Source: CAIWKO01 sp964469155 (GTDB lineage Bacteria > Bacteroidota > Bacteroidia > Bacteroidales > CAIWKO01). Taken from it: a DNA stretch of 14,958 nucleotides. Positions 1 through 6,395 of the stretch are shown in pieces (positions within the stretch are counted from its first letter, which is position 1; every line of letters starts with the position of its first letter). The stretch lies in the NCBI GenBank assembly GCA_964469155.1, contig CAYXXU010000091.1, positions 1 through 14,958 on the forward strand, read 5' to 3'. Position numbers and translations under genes: made by a program. The notes under the pieces were generated by a model that was given only the letters and a program-made list of their open reading frames with translations, did no database searches and had not been told where the DNA came from.

Positions 1-5
1 GGAGA

Positions 6-296
6 GTGAAACCGACGACGACGGAAGCACAGAAGAGACAGGAGAAGCTTAGGCGCAAGCGGTGGGAGAAGGCAGAAAAACCTTACTTCCGCTGCTGCCT
101 GAAATGCTCCTTATCCTGCTCAATGACAATCCAGCACGGTGCTTATAGTTATGATATCCACAACTGCCCCAGGGAGAACAGAGGAGAGCCAACTTTCCCC
201 TACAAATGGGCAGAGATGGTTAAGGAAAGAGAAAAGATAGACGAGAGGTTTGATACAGATGGGAAAAAAGGAAAGTCACAACATAAACCCATATGA
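6..296 (+). CDS. Small basic Cys-containing protein, possibly 5'-truncated
   Basis: I do not recognise this 96-aa protein. It starts at GTG 6 with GGAG at 1-4, which is too close to be a good ribosome binding site, so the gene may begin upstream of the window. Residues 1-25 are strongly basic and probably helical (many Lys, Arg and Glu). The middle (about 29-54) carries five cysteines and a histidine (CC-x2-C-x3-C, later H-N-C), which could bind zinc; this is inference. The C-terminal part is charged. It overlaps the next gene by 38 nt in another frame, as expected for the first visible member of a compact early operon. Function unknown. Confidence 0.6.
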   Translation: MKPTTTEAQKRQEKLRRKRWEKAEKPYFRCCLKCSLSCSMTIQHGAYSYDIHNCPRENRGEPTFPYKWAEMVKEREKIDERFDTDGKKGKSQHKPI

Positions 297-507
297 ACTA
301 ACTGGTCCCTTTAGAATTCTTCTGAAGGGCGGCCAGCTCTTCGCCGGGGAGGTAAAGGGAGCGTGGGATAATGCTCTGCTAATAGCGGATCTGAACAACG
401 GCGATTGCATCATATTCATGGATAGCATAGCCGTGATGATGGAAGGAATAGAGCCACCCGCACCAAAAGAAGAACAGCCAGTAGATGAACAGAAAGGAGG
501 CGCTTAA
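259..507 (+). CDS. Sm/Hfq-like small barrel protein (candidate)
   Basis: This 82-aa protein starts at ATG 259, with GAGAGGT at 243-249 placed about 9 nt upstream; a TTG at 250 is less likely because it overlaps that site. Residues about 11-58 match the Sm-fold pattern. There is a strand with L-L-K-G-G-Q-x-F-x-G-x-V-x-G followed by W-D-N, as in the Sm1 motif (LK.G..f.G.v...D). A second hydrophobic strand pair ends in I-I-F-M-D-S-I-A-V-M, placed like the Sm2 motif. The tail from residue 60 is Pro/Glu-rich and disordered. Sm, LSm, SmAP and Hfq proteins form rings that bind U-rich RNA; that role here is inference from pattern only. Another SH3-like barrel is possible. A similar gene lies at 701-940. 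Confidence 0.6.
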   Translation: MGKKESHNINPYELTGPFRILLKGGQLFAGEVKGAWDNALLIADLNNGDCIIFMDSIAVMMEGIEPPAPKEEQPVDEQKGGA

Positions 508-510
508 ATC

Positions 511-708
511 ATGCAGGTAAAAGTTACAGTCAGCCAGCCGGGAGGTAAAACCGGCAACAGTTTTAGCCAGTCGATTACAATGAAAGACGCCGGAACACTG
601 GAAGAAGTGAAGGAGACCATAGAAAAGGAATTTGGCAAGCTGTTTCCTAGATACCAGAGCTTAGATACAATACCCCAGAAGAAAGAGAAGGGAAAGAAGG
701 ATGTTTAG
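511..708 (+). CDS. Small hypothetical protein, possible beta-grasp
   Basis: A 65-aa protein of no recognised family. ATG 511 is preceded by a clear GGAGG at 496-500, which lies inside the end of the previous gene; the gap to the previous stop is only 3 nt, suggesting coupled translation. Residues 1-26 have a two-strand beta pattern (alternating V/T/S, then SITM). Residues 29-43 form an acidic amphipathic helix (TLEEVKETIEKEF). Strand-strand-helix order hints at a ubiquitin-like beta-grasp, but the protein is too short to be sure. The C-terminus is Lys-rich. It sits between the two Sm-like genes in the same operon. Confidence 0.6.
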   Translation: MQVKVTVSQPGGKTGNSFSQSITMKDAGTLEEVKETIEKEFGKLFPRYQSLDTIPQKKEKGKKDV

Positions 709-940
709 AATTGGAAAGGATATGGAGGGCAGATATTGCTCTGTCCTCATTCAGGGAATACCTGTGGTAGAAGTCAAAGTAAAAAAGGTAGACGATGATT
801 TCGTAATAGGTGAATACACAGATAACACGGACATTGTAATTAATCATGCTTTTGTGTTGGCATACTGGCCAGACAAAGCCAAAGACCTAAAGACCAGGAA
901 AAGAGAGGAGAAGAAGAGAGCCAAAACGCCTGTAGATTGA
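701..940 (+). CDS. Second small barrel protein, possibly Sm/SH3-like
   Basis: A 79-aa protein whose ATG at 701 overlaps the previous stop (TAG 706-708). An in-frame ATG at 722, behind GGAAAGGAT, is an alternative start. Residues about 10-56 form an all-beta pattern (VLIQG, VVEVKVKKV-DDD, FVIGEY, DIVINHAFVLAYWP). This can be laid without gaps over the core of the protein at 259-507: matching positions include a shared Gly after the first strand, the turn Asp, an Asn before the fourth strand and a hydrophobic last strand. I infer a divergent Sm- or SH3-like barrel, less certain than its neighbour. The tail (from about 60) is very rich in Lys/Arg/Glu and could bind nucleic acid. The stop codon lies within the dispersed motif at 935-964. 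Confidence 0.6.
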   Translation: MFRIGKDMEGRYCSVLIQGIPVVEVKVKKVDDDFVIGEYTDNTDIVINHAFVLAYWPDKAKDLKTRKREEKKRAKTPVD

Positions 941-964
941 TTGTGGCTTTACTACAGGCACTTT
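935..964 (+). repeat. Dispersed composite motif, copy A
   Basis: GATTGATTGT, 8 unconserved nt, then TACAGGCACTTT. The same two blocks with the same 8-nt spacer occur at 6027-6056. A degenerate copy lies at 11246-11282. This copy overlaps the stop codon of the upstream gene. A partial echo, ACTACAGCAACTTT, lies about 68 nt downstream at 1020-1033, beyond the hairpin. Function unknown. Confidence 0.6.
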
Positions 965-968
965 AACA

Positions 969-998
969 CCTTGGGAGGTATAATCTATCCTCCCAAGG
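969..998 (+). other. Perfect 10-bp inverted repeat (hairpin or operator)
   Basis: CCTTGGGAGG at 969-978 and CCTCCCAAGG at 989-998 form a perfect 10-bp stem around a 10-nt AT-rich loop. No T-run follows, so a classical intrinsic terminator is unlikely. The loop contains TATAAT at 979-984, so a protein binding the inverted repeat could control a promoter for the gene at 1056. This is inference. The element lies in the 115-nt gap between 701-940 and 1056-1343. Confidence 0.55.
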
Positions 999-1055
999 AA
1001 AAACATGGCTTAAACGCGACTACAGCAACTTTGTAAATTAAGGGGATAGACGAGA

Positions 1056-1343
1056 ATGGTAGTTATCAGAATTACTCAATACCTTAGACCAAACGGAAAG
1101 AGAGCAGTAATACCCGTAGATATTAAAGACGAACTAAAAGAGATAGCAGAAGGGCTAGAGATAAGTTGCGAGTTGATACCAATAGAGCGAGTTGTGATTT
1201 ATGCTCATAGAAAGGGCGAATCAGCCGAGGATGAATTAACAGAAATGGCAGACAACGGGCCAGGAGATAACACACCGACAATGGCCCTTGAAAGGCTTAT
1301 CAGGAGATTTGAAAAGAAGCAGTTTAAGCCATTTTTGGAGTAG
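1056..1343 (+). CDS. Conserved-looking hypothetical phage protein (RITQYLRPNG type)
   Basis: A 95-aa protein starting at ATG 1056, with GGGGATAGACGAG upstream serving as a weak purine-rich ribosome binding site. The N-terminal stretch RITQYLRPNGKR, a middle SCEL...VVIYAH strand pair, and the NGPG turn followed by a helix (MALERLIRRFEKK) resemble a small protein family I have seen in phages and related elements; I know of no function for it. The fold looks like beta-alpha-beta with a C-terminal helix. It is last in the plus-strand operon and is followed by two strong hairpins at the convergent junction. Confidence 0.65.
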   Translation: MVVIRITQYLRPNGKRAVIPVDIKDELKEIAEGLEISCELIPIERVVIYAHRKGESAEDELTEMADNGPGDNTPTMALERLIRRFEKKQFKPFLE

Positions 1344-1358
1344 AATAAATTTTTCCTC

Positions 1359-1397
1359 GCCTGGGCCTTTCGGCCCAGGCTCGGCTTTACCAAGCCG
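1359..1397. terminator. Two tandem hairpins between convergent genes
   Basis: GCCTGGGCC at 1359-1367 pairs with GGCCCAGGC at 1372-1380 around TTTC (9 bp). Immediately after, CGGCTT at 1382-1387 pairs with AAGCCG at 1392-1397 around TACC. They lie between the stop of the plus-strand gene (1343) and the stop of the minus-strand gene (1411). Position suggests bidirectional termination or 3'-end protection, although no clean T-run follows on either strand. Confidence 0.6.
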
Positions 1398-1410
1398 TTG
1401 ATTGCAGACC

Positions 1411-2496
1411 CTAGATTTTTACGCCAAGATCCTTAAGCCGCTTCATTGCCGTAGATCCGGTTAGATCGTTGCCGGTGGGCTGAAGCTTTACACTTTGCTT
1501 GCTCTTTTGAGCTGCAGCTTGAGCAGCTTTAAGCTTATCACCGCTCAAACCTACCAAAGACCAGTCAATAGGACGGGCAATCTCCTGCAGGACGTTCTTA
1601 TCAGTCAACTCCGGGAGATTGGCAGAACATCGCCAACATTGCCCAGGGTCCGTAGCCTGGTCAACCTCATTGACAGCTTCACAGACGGGGCATTTAATGA
1701 TAGATATTCCAGCTTCTCCCATTTCGTCTATCCTGGCCACGCTTGGCTTTTCCTCTTCTATCTGCCCTTCCTGCTGAGATTGGCAGTACATGAAGAGCTG
1801 GTACATGTCGCCCTGGCCTTGCACGCAGGTGCGGTTACGGATTATCATCTCGTCAAGCCGACCTTGCCTTATGCCCTCAAAACACTCTTCGATAGTGAAC
1901 GGCTTTTCTTCATTGAAGAAGAACTTAAGCCAATTCTCCTCGGATCCCGCTGGCATAGTCCCGGTTAAACCATTCTTCCATCCTCCTTCAAGCATCGCCA
2001 TCATATCATGCCATTCAACAGACCATATCCAAGGAGCTTGAATATGGTAAAGCATGGCCCTGGTAACGAAACAACGGCATTCAAATTTAGCATTAAAAGC
2101 CAAAATAACATCCGGCTCTTTATTTGATATGTAATCAAACATATCTTTACAGAGCTGCTCCTCATCCCAGGAAGCAAAAGTAACCATAGAGCTCTTAGGC
2201 TCATCTAAATCCCATATAGAGCAGACTATAAGCTTATAATCCCAAGGATTAAGCCCTGTAGTCTCTACATCCAAAGACAGCACTTTCTTACCTATAGAAT
2301 AAGCTACTTTAGGTATTATAGGTGTAGTACTCTTAAGCTCACTTACTTTGTACTCTTCATATGTAGGTATTACTGGTTGTCCTGAATAGTATGTAGTAGT
2401 CTCTTTAGGAGTATCTATAGAAGTACTAGGTGTACTAGTACTCTTAGACAATTGAGCATTATATGTATTTTCGTTGTTAGGAAGAATTACAGCCAT
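1411..2496 (-). CDS. DEDD-type 3'-5' exonuclease with C-terminal zinc ribbon
   Basis: A 361-aa protein. Exo I is clear at residues 72-85: LSLDVETTGLNPWD, with D76 and E78. Exo II is FNAKFE at 134-139, where families such as PolA, PolB and RNase D usually have N-x3-F-D, so E139 replaces Asp. A third acidic motif may be D230 in QGQGDMYQL, but the usual Tyr or His four residues earlier is Gln. A zinc ribbon follows (C269-x2-C272, C287-x2-C290), then an Ala/Lys-rich tail. Residues 1-65 are Thr/Ser/Tyr/Pro-rich and disordered, with visibly different codon use. There is no polymerase domain. The gene starts immediately after the stop of the PEGA gene (TAG then ATG), so translation is likely coupled. 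A role in genome replication, repair or end trimming is inferred; the substrate is unknown. Confidence 0.8.
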   Translation of the reverse strand: MAVILPNNENTYNAQLSKSTSTPSTSIDTPKETTTYYSGQPVIPTYEEYKVSELKSTTPIIPKVAYSIGKKVLSLDVETTGLNPWDYKLIVCSIWDLDEPKSSMVTFASWDEEQLCKDMFDYISNKEPDVILAFNAKFECRCFVTRAMLYHIQAPWIWSVEWHDMMAMLEGGWKNGLTGTMPAGSEENWLKFFFNEEKPFTIEECFEGIRQGRLDEMIIRNRTCVQGQGDMYQLFMYCQSQQEGQIEEEKPSVARIDEMGEAGISIIKCPVCEAVNEVDQATDPGQCWRCSANLPELTDKNVLQEIARPIDWSLVGLSGDKLKAAQAAAQKSKQSVKLQPTGNDLTGSTAMKRLKDLGVKI

Positions 2497-5400
2497 CTAA
2501 ATCCACTTCCTTGATGTTGCTAATTCGATAGCTTGTTGATTCCACGCTACGACCTCGCCTACATAGCAAACAATATCATAAGGATCATAGCCGCTCTTCT
2601 TTATCGTAAATGTGTAATAGCCCTCCGGCAGATCCAGATAGCAAGGAGTCCACTCACCGGAGGATGAACCATTAACTAAGACCAATCCGCCCGAAGGATC
2701 AGAGTTAATGAATACTCTCTTTGGGAAGGTAGAATCTACTGGCTCTGTAGGCTCACCAGATCCCTTTACAGGCTCAAACGCTGGGCTGACGGTAATACTA
2801 TCCCCGGAGGCACAATAAACGGTTTTAAGCCAGGGCTTAAAGCCAACACGCTCTGCCTTAATAGAATGATACCCCGGCGAAATGCTGTAAGGCTCATCTA
2901 TTTCAGGATAAACCCGCACTTCGTCCTGCCAAAGCTCAGCGTCCTTGCAGGTAGGACCGTAGATAATCAGAGTCTCAGGCTCAGGCGGCGGCTGATAGGA
3001 CGAGCCGCCACCACCACCGCCGCCGCTGTAGCCACCACCGCCACCACCACTTGAACTGCGAGGAGCTGTTGTTTTCGCGGTAGGTTTCCATGCTTCACTG
3101 CCAACAACAAGCGGAACAACGGCGTTAACACCGTCATACAATTTTATAGTCTGGCTTTTTTCGTTGTATCCATCCTTCTTGACAGTTACAACAATTGTCT
3201 CAGACTTGCCGGGATGAGTAGTATATCCAACTAATCCCTCGGTCTTAACCTCTTTGCCGTTGATAAAGACTTTTGAATCAGGGTCAAGGTCTGTAAACTT
3301 GACATACCCGGCCCGTTCAGGTTCTGCCATGCCGTAACCCGCAGCAGAAAACGAGATCTGATAAGGAGCATCAGGGTCTTGTATATTAACAGCGCCCTGT
3401 CCAATGAGTTTATCACCGCGATAAGCTTCTACAACAAAACGACCAAGTTTATTAGTCTTTGTCAAATCTCCGTCTATCCACTCGCCGGTTTCAACGTTCT
3501 TATATCGCAGATTTGAAGGACCGATTATAGACACAGGCACGCCAGCGCCGAATTTCTCTAATTTGATTGCTTCTTGGGGAGTAACTTCTTGAGGCAACCC
3601 AGTATCAGGATTAACTACAGTAACCTTGCCTTCGAAAAGGTTTACAGTGCCTAAAAGACTATTAAGATCCTGCATACGAGTAAAATATGTGCCATTTGCC
3701 ATAAGAGCGAGATCTTTAGCGTCTATGGATTTTTTGGCATTACCAATGCGGGTAACTATATCATGTTTAGCCTTTTTAATTTCTTCAACAGTCATTCCGC
3801 TTGATTTCATACTAAGATTTTCGTATGCCTTGACCAAATCGTTGTAAGTGCGGCCTGCATCGTCGTCTATATCTGGCCCATATAGACCCATGTTCTGAAG
3901 TTTGGTTTTATAGGAAAGGTCTTTCATTCCACCGTAATTCGTAACTTCCATATAGGCAAAGCCAGCAGCGCCAGCGGCAAGACCAGACACGGCAAGAATA
4001 CCAGCGGTGACCGTTCCTATAGCCTTACTTCCTTCGGGACTGGTAGCAGCACCGAAGATATAACCAAGAGGATCAGAAGCCCAATACTTAGCAACGCCAA
4101 GATTAAAAGCACTTGACTGAGAAGCTTCGAACAAAGGCTGCTTTTGATCATCGGGTACTTGATTATTAATATAATCGCTTACTACGGCAGTAATGACCTC
4201 GTTTGAAATACCATGAGAAAGCCCAAACCCTACAATCTTTTGCAGTTTATCCTTACGCTGTTCAAGTGTAGCATCAACCCAGGCGACTTCATTACTGAAA
4301 TCAGGAGAACCGAGGGTCTTTTTCAGTTTGTCAGCGATAGAAGGGGGTTCTGTGCCTGTGTGGACAGTCTCTAAGTATTCAGACCACCAGACAGCATTAT
4401 CATAAGTGGTCTTTCTGAAAACAACATCAAACCCAAGCCAGGGAAAAGAGTTAGCTATTCTGCTATTCCATCCATTCTTTTCGCCCTGAGAGTAACGAGC
4501 ATCAAGATACGATTTTATACGGTTTTGGACAACTTGTTTTTGTTGTGCACCAGTCGCGGCGGTTTCATCGGGCGAGATTTCACCGCCTGTGATGGTACCA
4601 CGGACACCAGCGAACTCTTCCATACGAGACTCCGCTTGTGCTACATCGAATCCAGGAGGTAAAACGCCGCCTTTGGGAATCGAGGCACCAGACACGGCGC
4701 CTGCATAAGTAGGCCCGCTTGGAATTTCCGAAGAGGCGGAGGCAGGATCTTTTACCCCACCGCCAACAACACCCGCTTCCCTATCAGGAAGTTTAACATC
4801 GCGGTCTTTGCTTGGATTAACAAGATTATTGAAATCTTGAGTAAGCGAGCCAGTCTTTTGTTTCACGTACTCGGTAGCAGGCTTGACCGCTTCTTCTATT
4901 TCGTCAGGAATAAACCCCTCTTCTCCTTCCCACCAAGAGGTTTCGTCCTCGGAAGACTTGCCTTCATCACTCGATTTAACTTCAAGTCTGGGATCAGATT
5001 CTTCCTTGAATCCCTTTTTGACTAGGATGCTCATATCTGGTTTGTCAGATTTAGAGGATGATGCAGTCTGCGTTTTAGTTCCAATAAGAGGGGCAGCTAT
5101 AAACTCAGATGCTTTTGGAGTAACCGGGGGCGATGTCGCGGCGGGAGTTAGCTTTACAGCAGGCGCAACCGTTGGGGGTTCTTCATAGATTGAAGTCCAT
5201 GGAGTTGTAATTTGCCCAGCTTTACTGTATTCCTGATATTGAATTTGAGTAGGGGACACACGCTTATAAGAGATAAATCCGCCATCAGGCTTAGTTACTT
5301 GCGTGACATTGCCGACAATGGGGATATCCGCCGTAGTTATGGTTTGGCGTTCAGGGACTTCATAAAGCACAAGCGGAACAGTGGATACAGACGAAGACGG

Positions 5401-5886
5401 AGGAGCAGAGGCGGAAGGAGTGACTTTTGTAACCTGGACAGCGCCCTTAGAATCGCTCTTGGCCGTGACAGTAGCTTTATCGGCAGCACGAATCTCAGTA
5501 TATTGATAAGTGTTGGTGCCTGTGCGCACGTAATCACGATAAGAACCGTCAGGCATTTGGACGGTTTTATGATCTCCGATAGCGCCAAGGTCGGACACCT
5601 TTTGATAACTAACATTCTTTCCTTTAATTAGCGGAGTACCGGCCTTTTGTGTCGTAACTGTAGGAGTTGGAGTTGTAGGCGCAGACGCGCGTTGTTGGGG
5701 AGTAGGGCTATAAGTTTGATATTGTTGATAAGTTTGCTGTGAGTATTGTATGTCTTGCCTCTGAGCCGGTGTATAAGCGTAAGACTGATAAGAAGGGGCG
5801 ACTTGTTGATACTGCTGATAACTCACCTGCTGAATACTAGGAGCTGTTGTTTTGGTACCGAATGTCATCTTTTGATATGTTACCAT
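2497..5886 (-). CDS. Giant mosaic surface protein with three PEGA domains
   Basis: An 1129-aa protein, ATG at 5886 behind GGGGAG. Visible segments: a Tyr/Gln-rich disordered head (1-70). Two related motifs (about 98-132 and 186-220) share D..IG...V..PDG....Y.R....YQY.E. A Ser/Pro/Asp linker spans 225-440. A predicted globular or helical middle spans 450-600. One hydrophobic segment lies at 623-645 (Gly/Ala/Val-rich), a possible membrane helix or fusion-like peptide. A charged helical part spans 680-745. Three PEGA-type beta modules follow (about 860-928, 972-1040, 1057-1122), recognised by V-x-I-N-G and G-x-Y/H-x-I/F-x-K-x-G-Y patterns. A poly-Gly hinge (946-963) separates the first two. PEGA domains occur on bacterial and archaeal surface proteins. 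I infer a virion spike, fibre or adhesin placed between structural genes; no signal peptide is seen. A minor capsid or membrane protein is the alternative. Confidence 0.8.
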   Translation of the reverse strand: MVTYQKMTFGTKTTAPSIQQVSYQQYQQVAPSYQSYAYTPAQRQDIQYSQQTYQQYQTYSPTPQQRASAPTTPTPTVTTQKAGTPLIKGKNVSYQKVSDLGAIGDHKTVQMPDGSYRDYVRTGTNTYQYTEIRAADKATVTAKSDSKGAVQVTKVTPSASAPPSSSVSTVPLVLYEVPERQTITTADIPIVGNVTQVTKPDGGFISYKRVSPTQIQYQEYSKAGQITTPWTSIYEEPPTVAPAVKLTPAATSPPVTPKASEFIAAPLIGTKTQTASSSKSDKPDMSILVKKGFKEESDPRLEVKSSDEGKSSEDETSWWEGEEGFIPDEIEEAVKPATEYVKQKTGSLTQDFNNLVNPSKDRDVKLPDREAGVVGGGVKDPASASSEIPSGPTYAGAVSGASIPKGGVLPPGFDVAQAESRMEEFAGVRGTITGGEISPDETAATGAQQKQVVQNRIKSYLDARYSQGEKNGWNSRIANSFPWLGFDVVFRKTTYDNAVWWSEYLETVHTGTEPPSIADKLKKTLGSPDFSNEVAWVDATLEQRKDKLQKIVGFGLSHGISNEVITAVVSDYINNQVPDDQKQPLFEASQSSAFNLGVAKYWASDPLGYIFGAATSPEGSKAIGTVTAGILAVSGLAAGAAGFAYMEVTNYGGMKDLSYKTKLQNMGLYGPDIDDDAGRTYNDLVKAYENLSMKSSGMTVEEIKKAKHDIVTRIGNAKKSIDAKDLALMANGTYFTRMQDLNSLLGTVNLFEGKVTVVNPDTGLPQEVTPQEAIKLEKFGAGVPVSIIGPSNLRYKNVETGEWIDGDLTKTNKLGRFVVEAYRGDKLIGQGAVNIQDPDAPYQISFSAAGYGMAEPERAGYVKFTDLDPDSKVFINGKEVKTEGLVGYTTHPGKSETIVVTVKKDGYNEKSQTIKLYDGVNAVVPLVVGSEAWKPTAKTTAPRSSSGGGGGGYSGGGGGGGSSYQPPPEPETLIIYGPTCKDAELWQDEVRVYPEIDEPYSISPGYHSIKAERVGFKPWLKTVYCASGDSITVSPAFEPVKGSGEPTEPVDSTFPKRVFINSDPSGGLVLVNGSSSGEWTPCYLDLPEGYYTFTIKKSGYDPYDIVCYVGEVVAWNQQAIELATSRKWI

Positions 5887-5888
5887 GT

Positions 5889-6008
5889 TTAGCTCTCCCC
5901 TTTGTAATCTTGAAGCTCTTTCATGCGTCTAGCAAGTTCCAAGTCAAATTTAGGAGTTTCAGTTATTCGCTTTATCTCAGGATCGCTCTTAACTAGCACT
6001 TGTCTCAT
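5889..6008 (-). CDS. Micro-protein upstream of the PEGA gene
   Basis: A 39-aa protein beginning MRQVLVKSDPEI and ending YKGES. Its ATG at 6008 has a perfect GAGGTG upstream with good spacing. Its stop lies 2 nt before the ATG of the 1129-aa PEGA gene, and its last codons contain the GGGGAG ribosome binding site of that gene, so it could act as a translational leader. It is charged and probably helical, with no known family. It lies directly downstream (in transcription) of motif copy B. Confidence 0.65.
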   Translation of the reverse strand: MRQVLVKSDPEIKRITETPKFDLELARRMKELQDYKGES

Positions 6009-6026
6009 GGGGCAAACACCTCTTAG

Positions 6027-6056
6027 GATTGATTGTAGGGCTCATACAGGCACTTT
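6027..6056 (+). repeat. Dispersed composite motif, copy B
   Basis: GATTGATTGT, 8 nt, TACAGGCACTTT: both blocks and the spacing are identical to the copy at 935-964. It sits in the 113-nt gap between the holin-like gene and the 39-aa gene. Beyond it, GCCAAA at 6063-6068 pairs with TTTGGC at 6112-6117, so this copy, like A and C, is followed by an inverted repeat. The orientation on the DNA matches A although neighbouring genes run the other way. Confidence 0.6.
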
Positions 6057-6121
6057 CTACGTGCCAAAGCAATAAGTCTATGGGATGGAAAAAAGAAGGG
6101 ATTATAGGGCATTTGGCGAGC

Positions 6122-6382
6122 TTAGGAATCATGCTTGGAGTTAGGGACGCAGTCAACATTACCACTTTTACCTATACACCACTTTTGAATCCATGTAGTC
6201 TCTTCTTTGATCTCCTTGGCCTGCTCGTCGTGCTGCTGATAGAGAAGGGCCAGGGCAGCCATAGACTTGCATAACTCCACGAGTTTATCGTTCTGTAGCT
6301 TGATTATGAACACAACCAGCAAGATAGACAGAGCCATCCATGGTGCTTGTGATGTGCTGACAGCGTTAATCAATTCCTGCAT
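6122..6382 (-). CDS. Small membrane protein, holin-like
   Basis: An 86-aa protein with ATG at 6382 and GAGGT six nt upstream. It has one hydrophobic segment at about 15-29 (PWMALSILLVVFIIK). A helix with coiled-coil character (about 30-62, rich in L, E, K and Q) follows, then a polar C-terminus with two cysteines. One N-terminal membrane helix plus a charged amphipathic helix is the layout of BhlA/YvrJ-type small holin-like phage proteins. Its place at the end of the structural block fits a role in lysis or in membrane anchoring. A virion membrane protein is also possible. No endolysin is seen in the window. Confidence 0.65.
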   Translation of the reverse strand: MQELINAVSTSQAPWMALSILLVVFIIKLQNDKLVELCKSMAALALLYQQHDEQAKEIKEETTWIQKWCIGKSGNVDCVPNSKHDS

Positions 6383-6395
6383 TTTAAGACCTCGA

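Noticed and set aside
1495..2041. 157-aa and 83-aa plus-strand frames opposite the exonuclease gene
   Set aside because: The minus strand carries the exonuclease motifs and zinc ribbon; the plus frames have no ribosome binding site or recognisable domain.
3000..3050. GCC/ACC trinucleotide repeat as a regulatory or unstable element
   Set aside because: It encodes the poly-Gly hinge of the PEGA protein on the minus strand and needs no other explanation.
4883..5631. Long plus-strand frames opposite the PEGA gene
   Set aside because: Antisense shadows of a gene with strong domain support and a clear ribosome binding site; no starts or families recognised.
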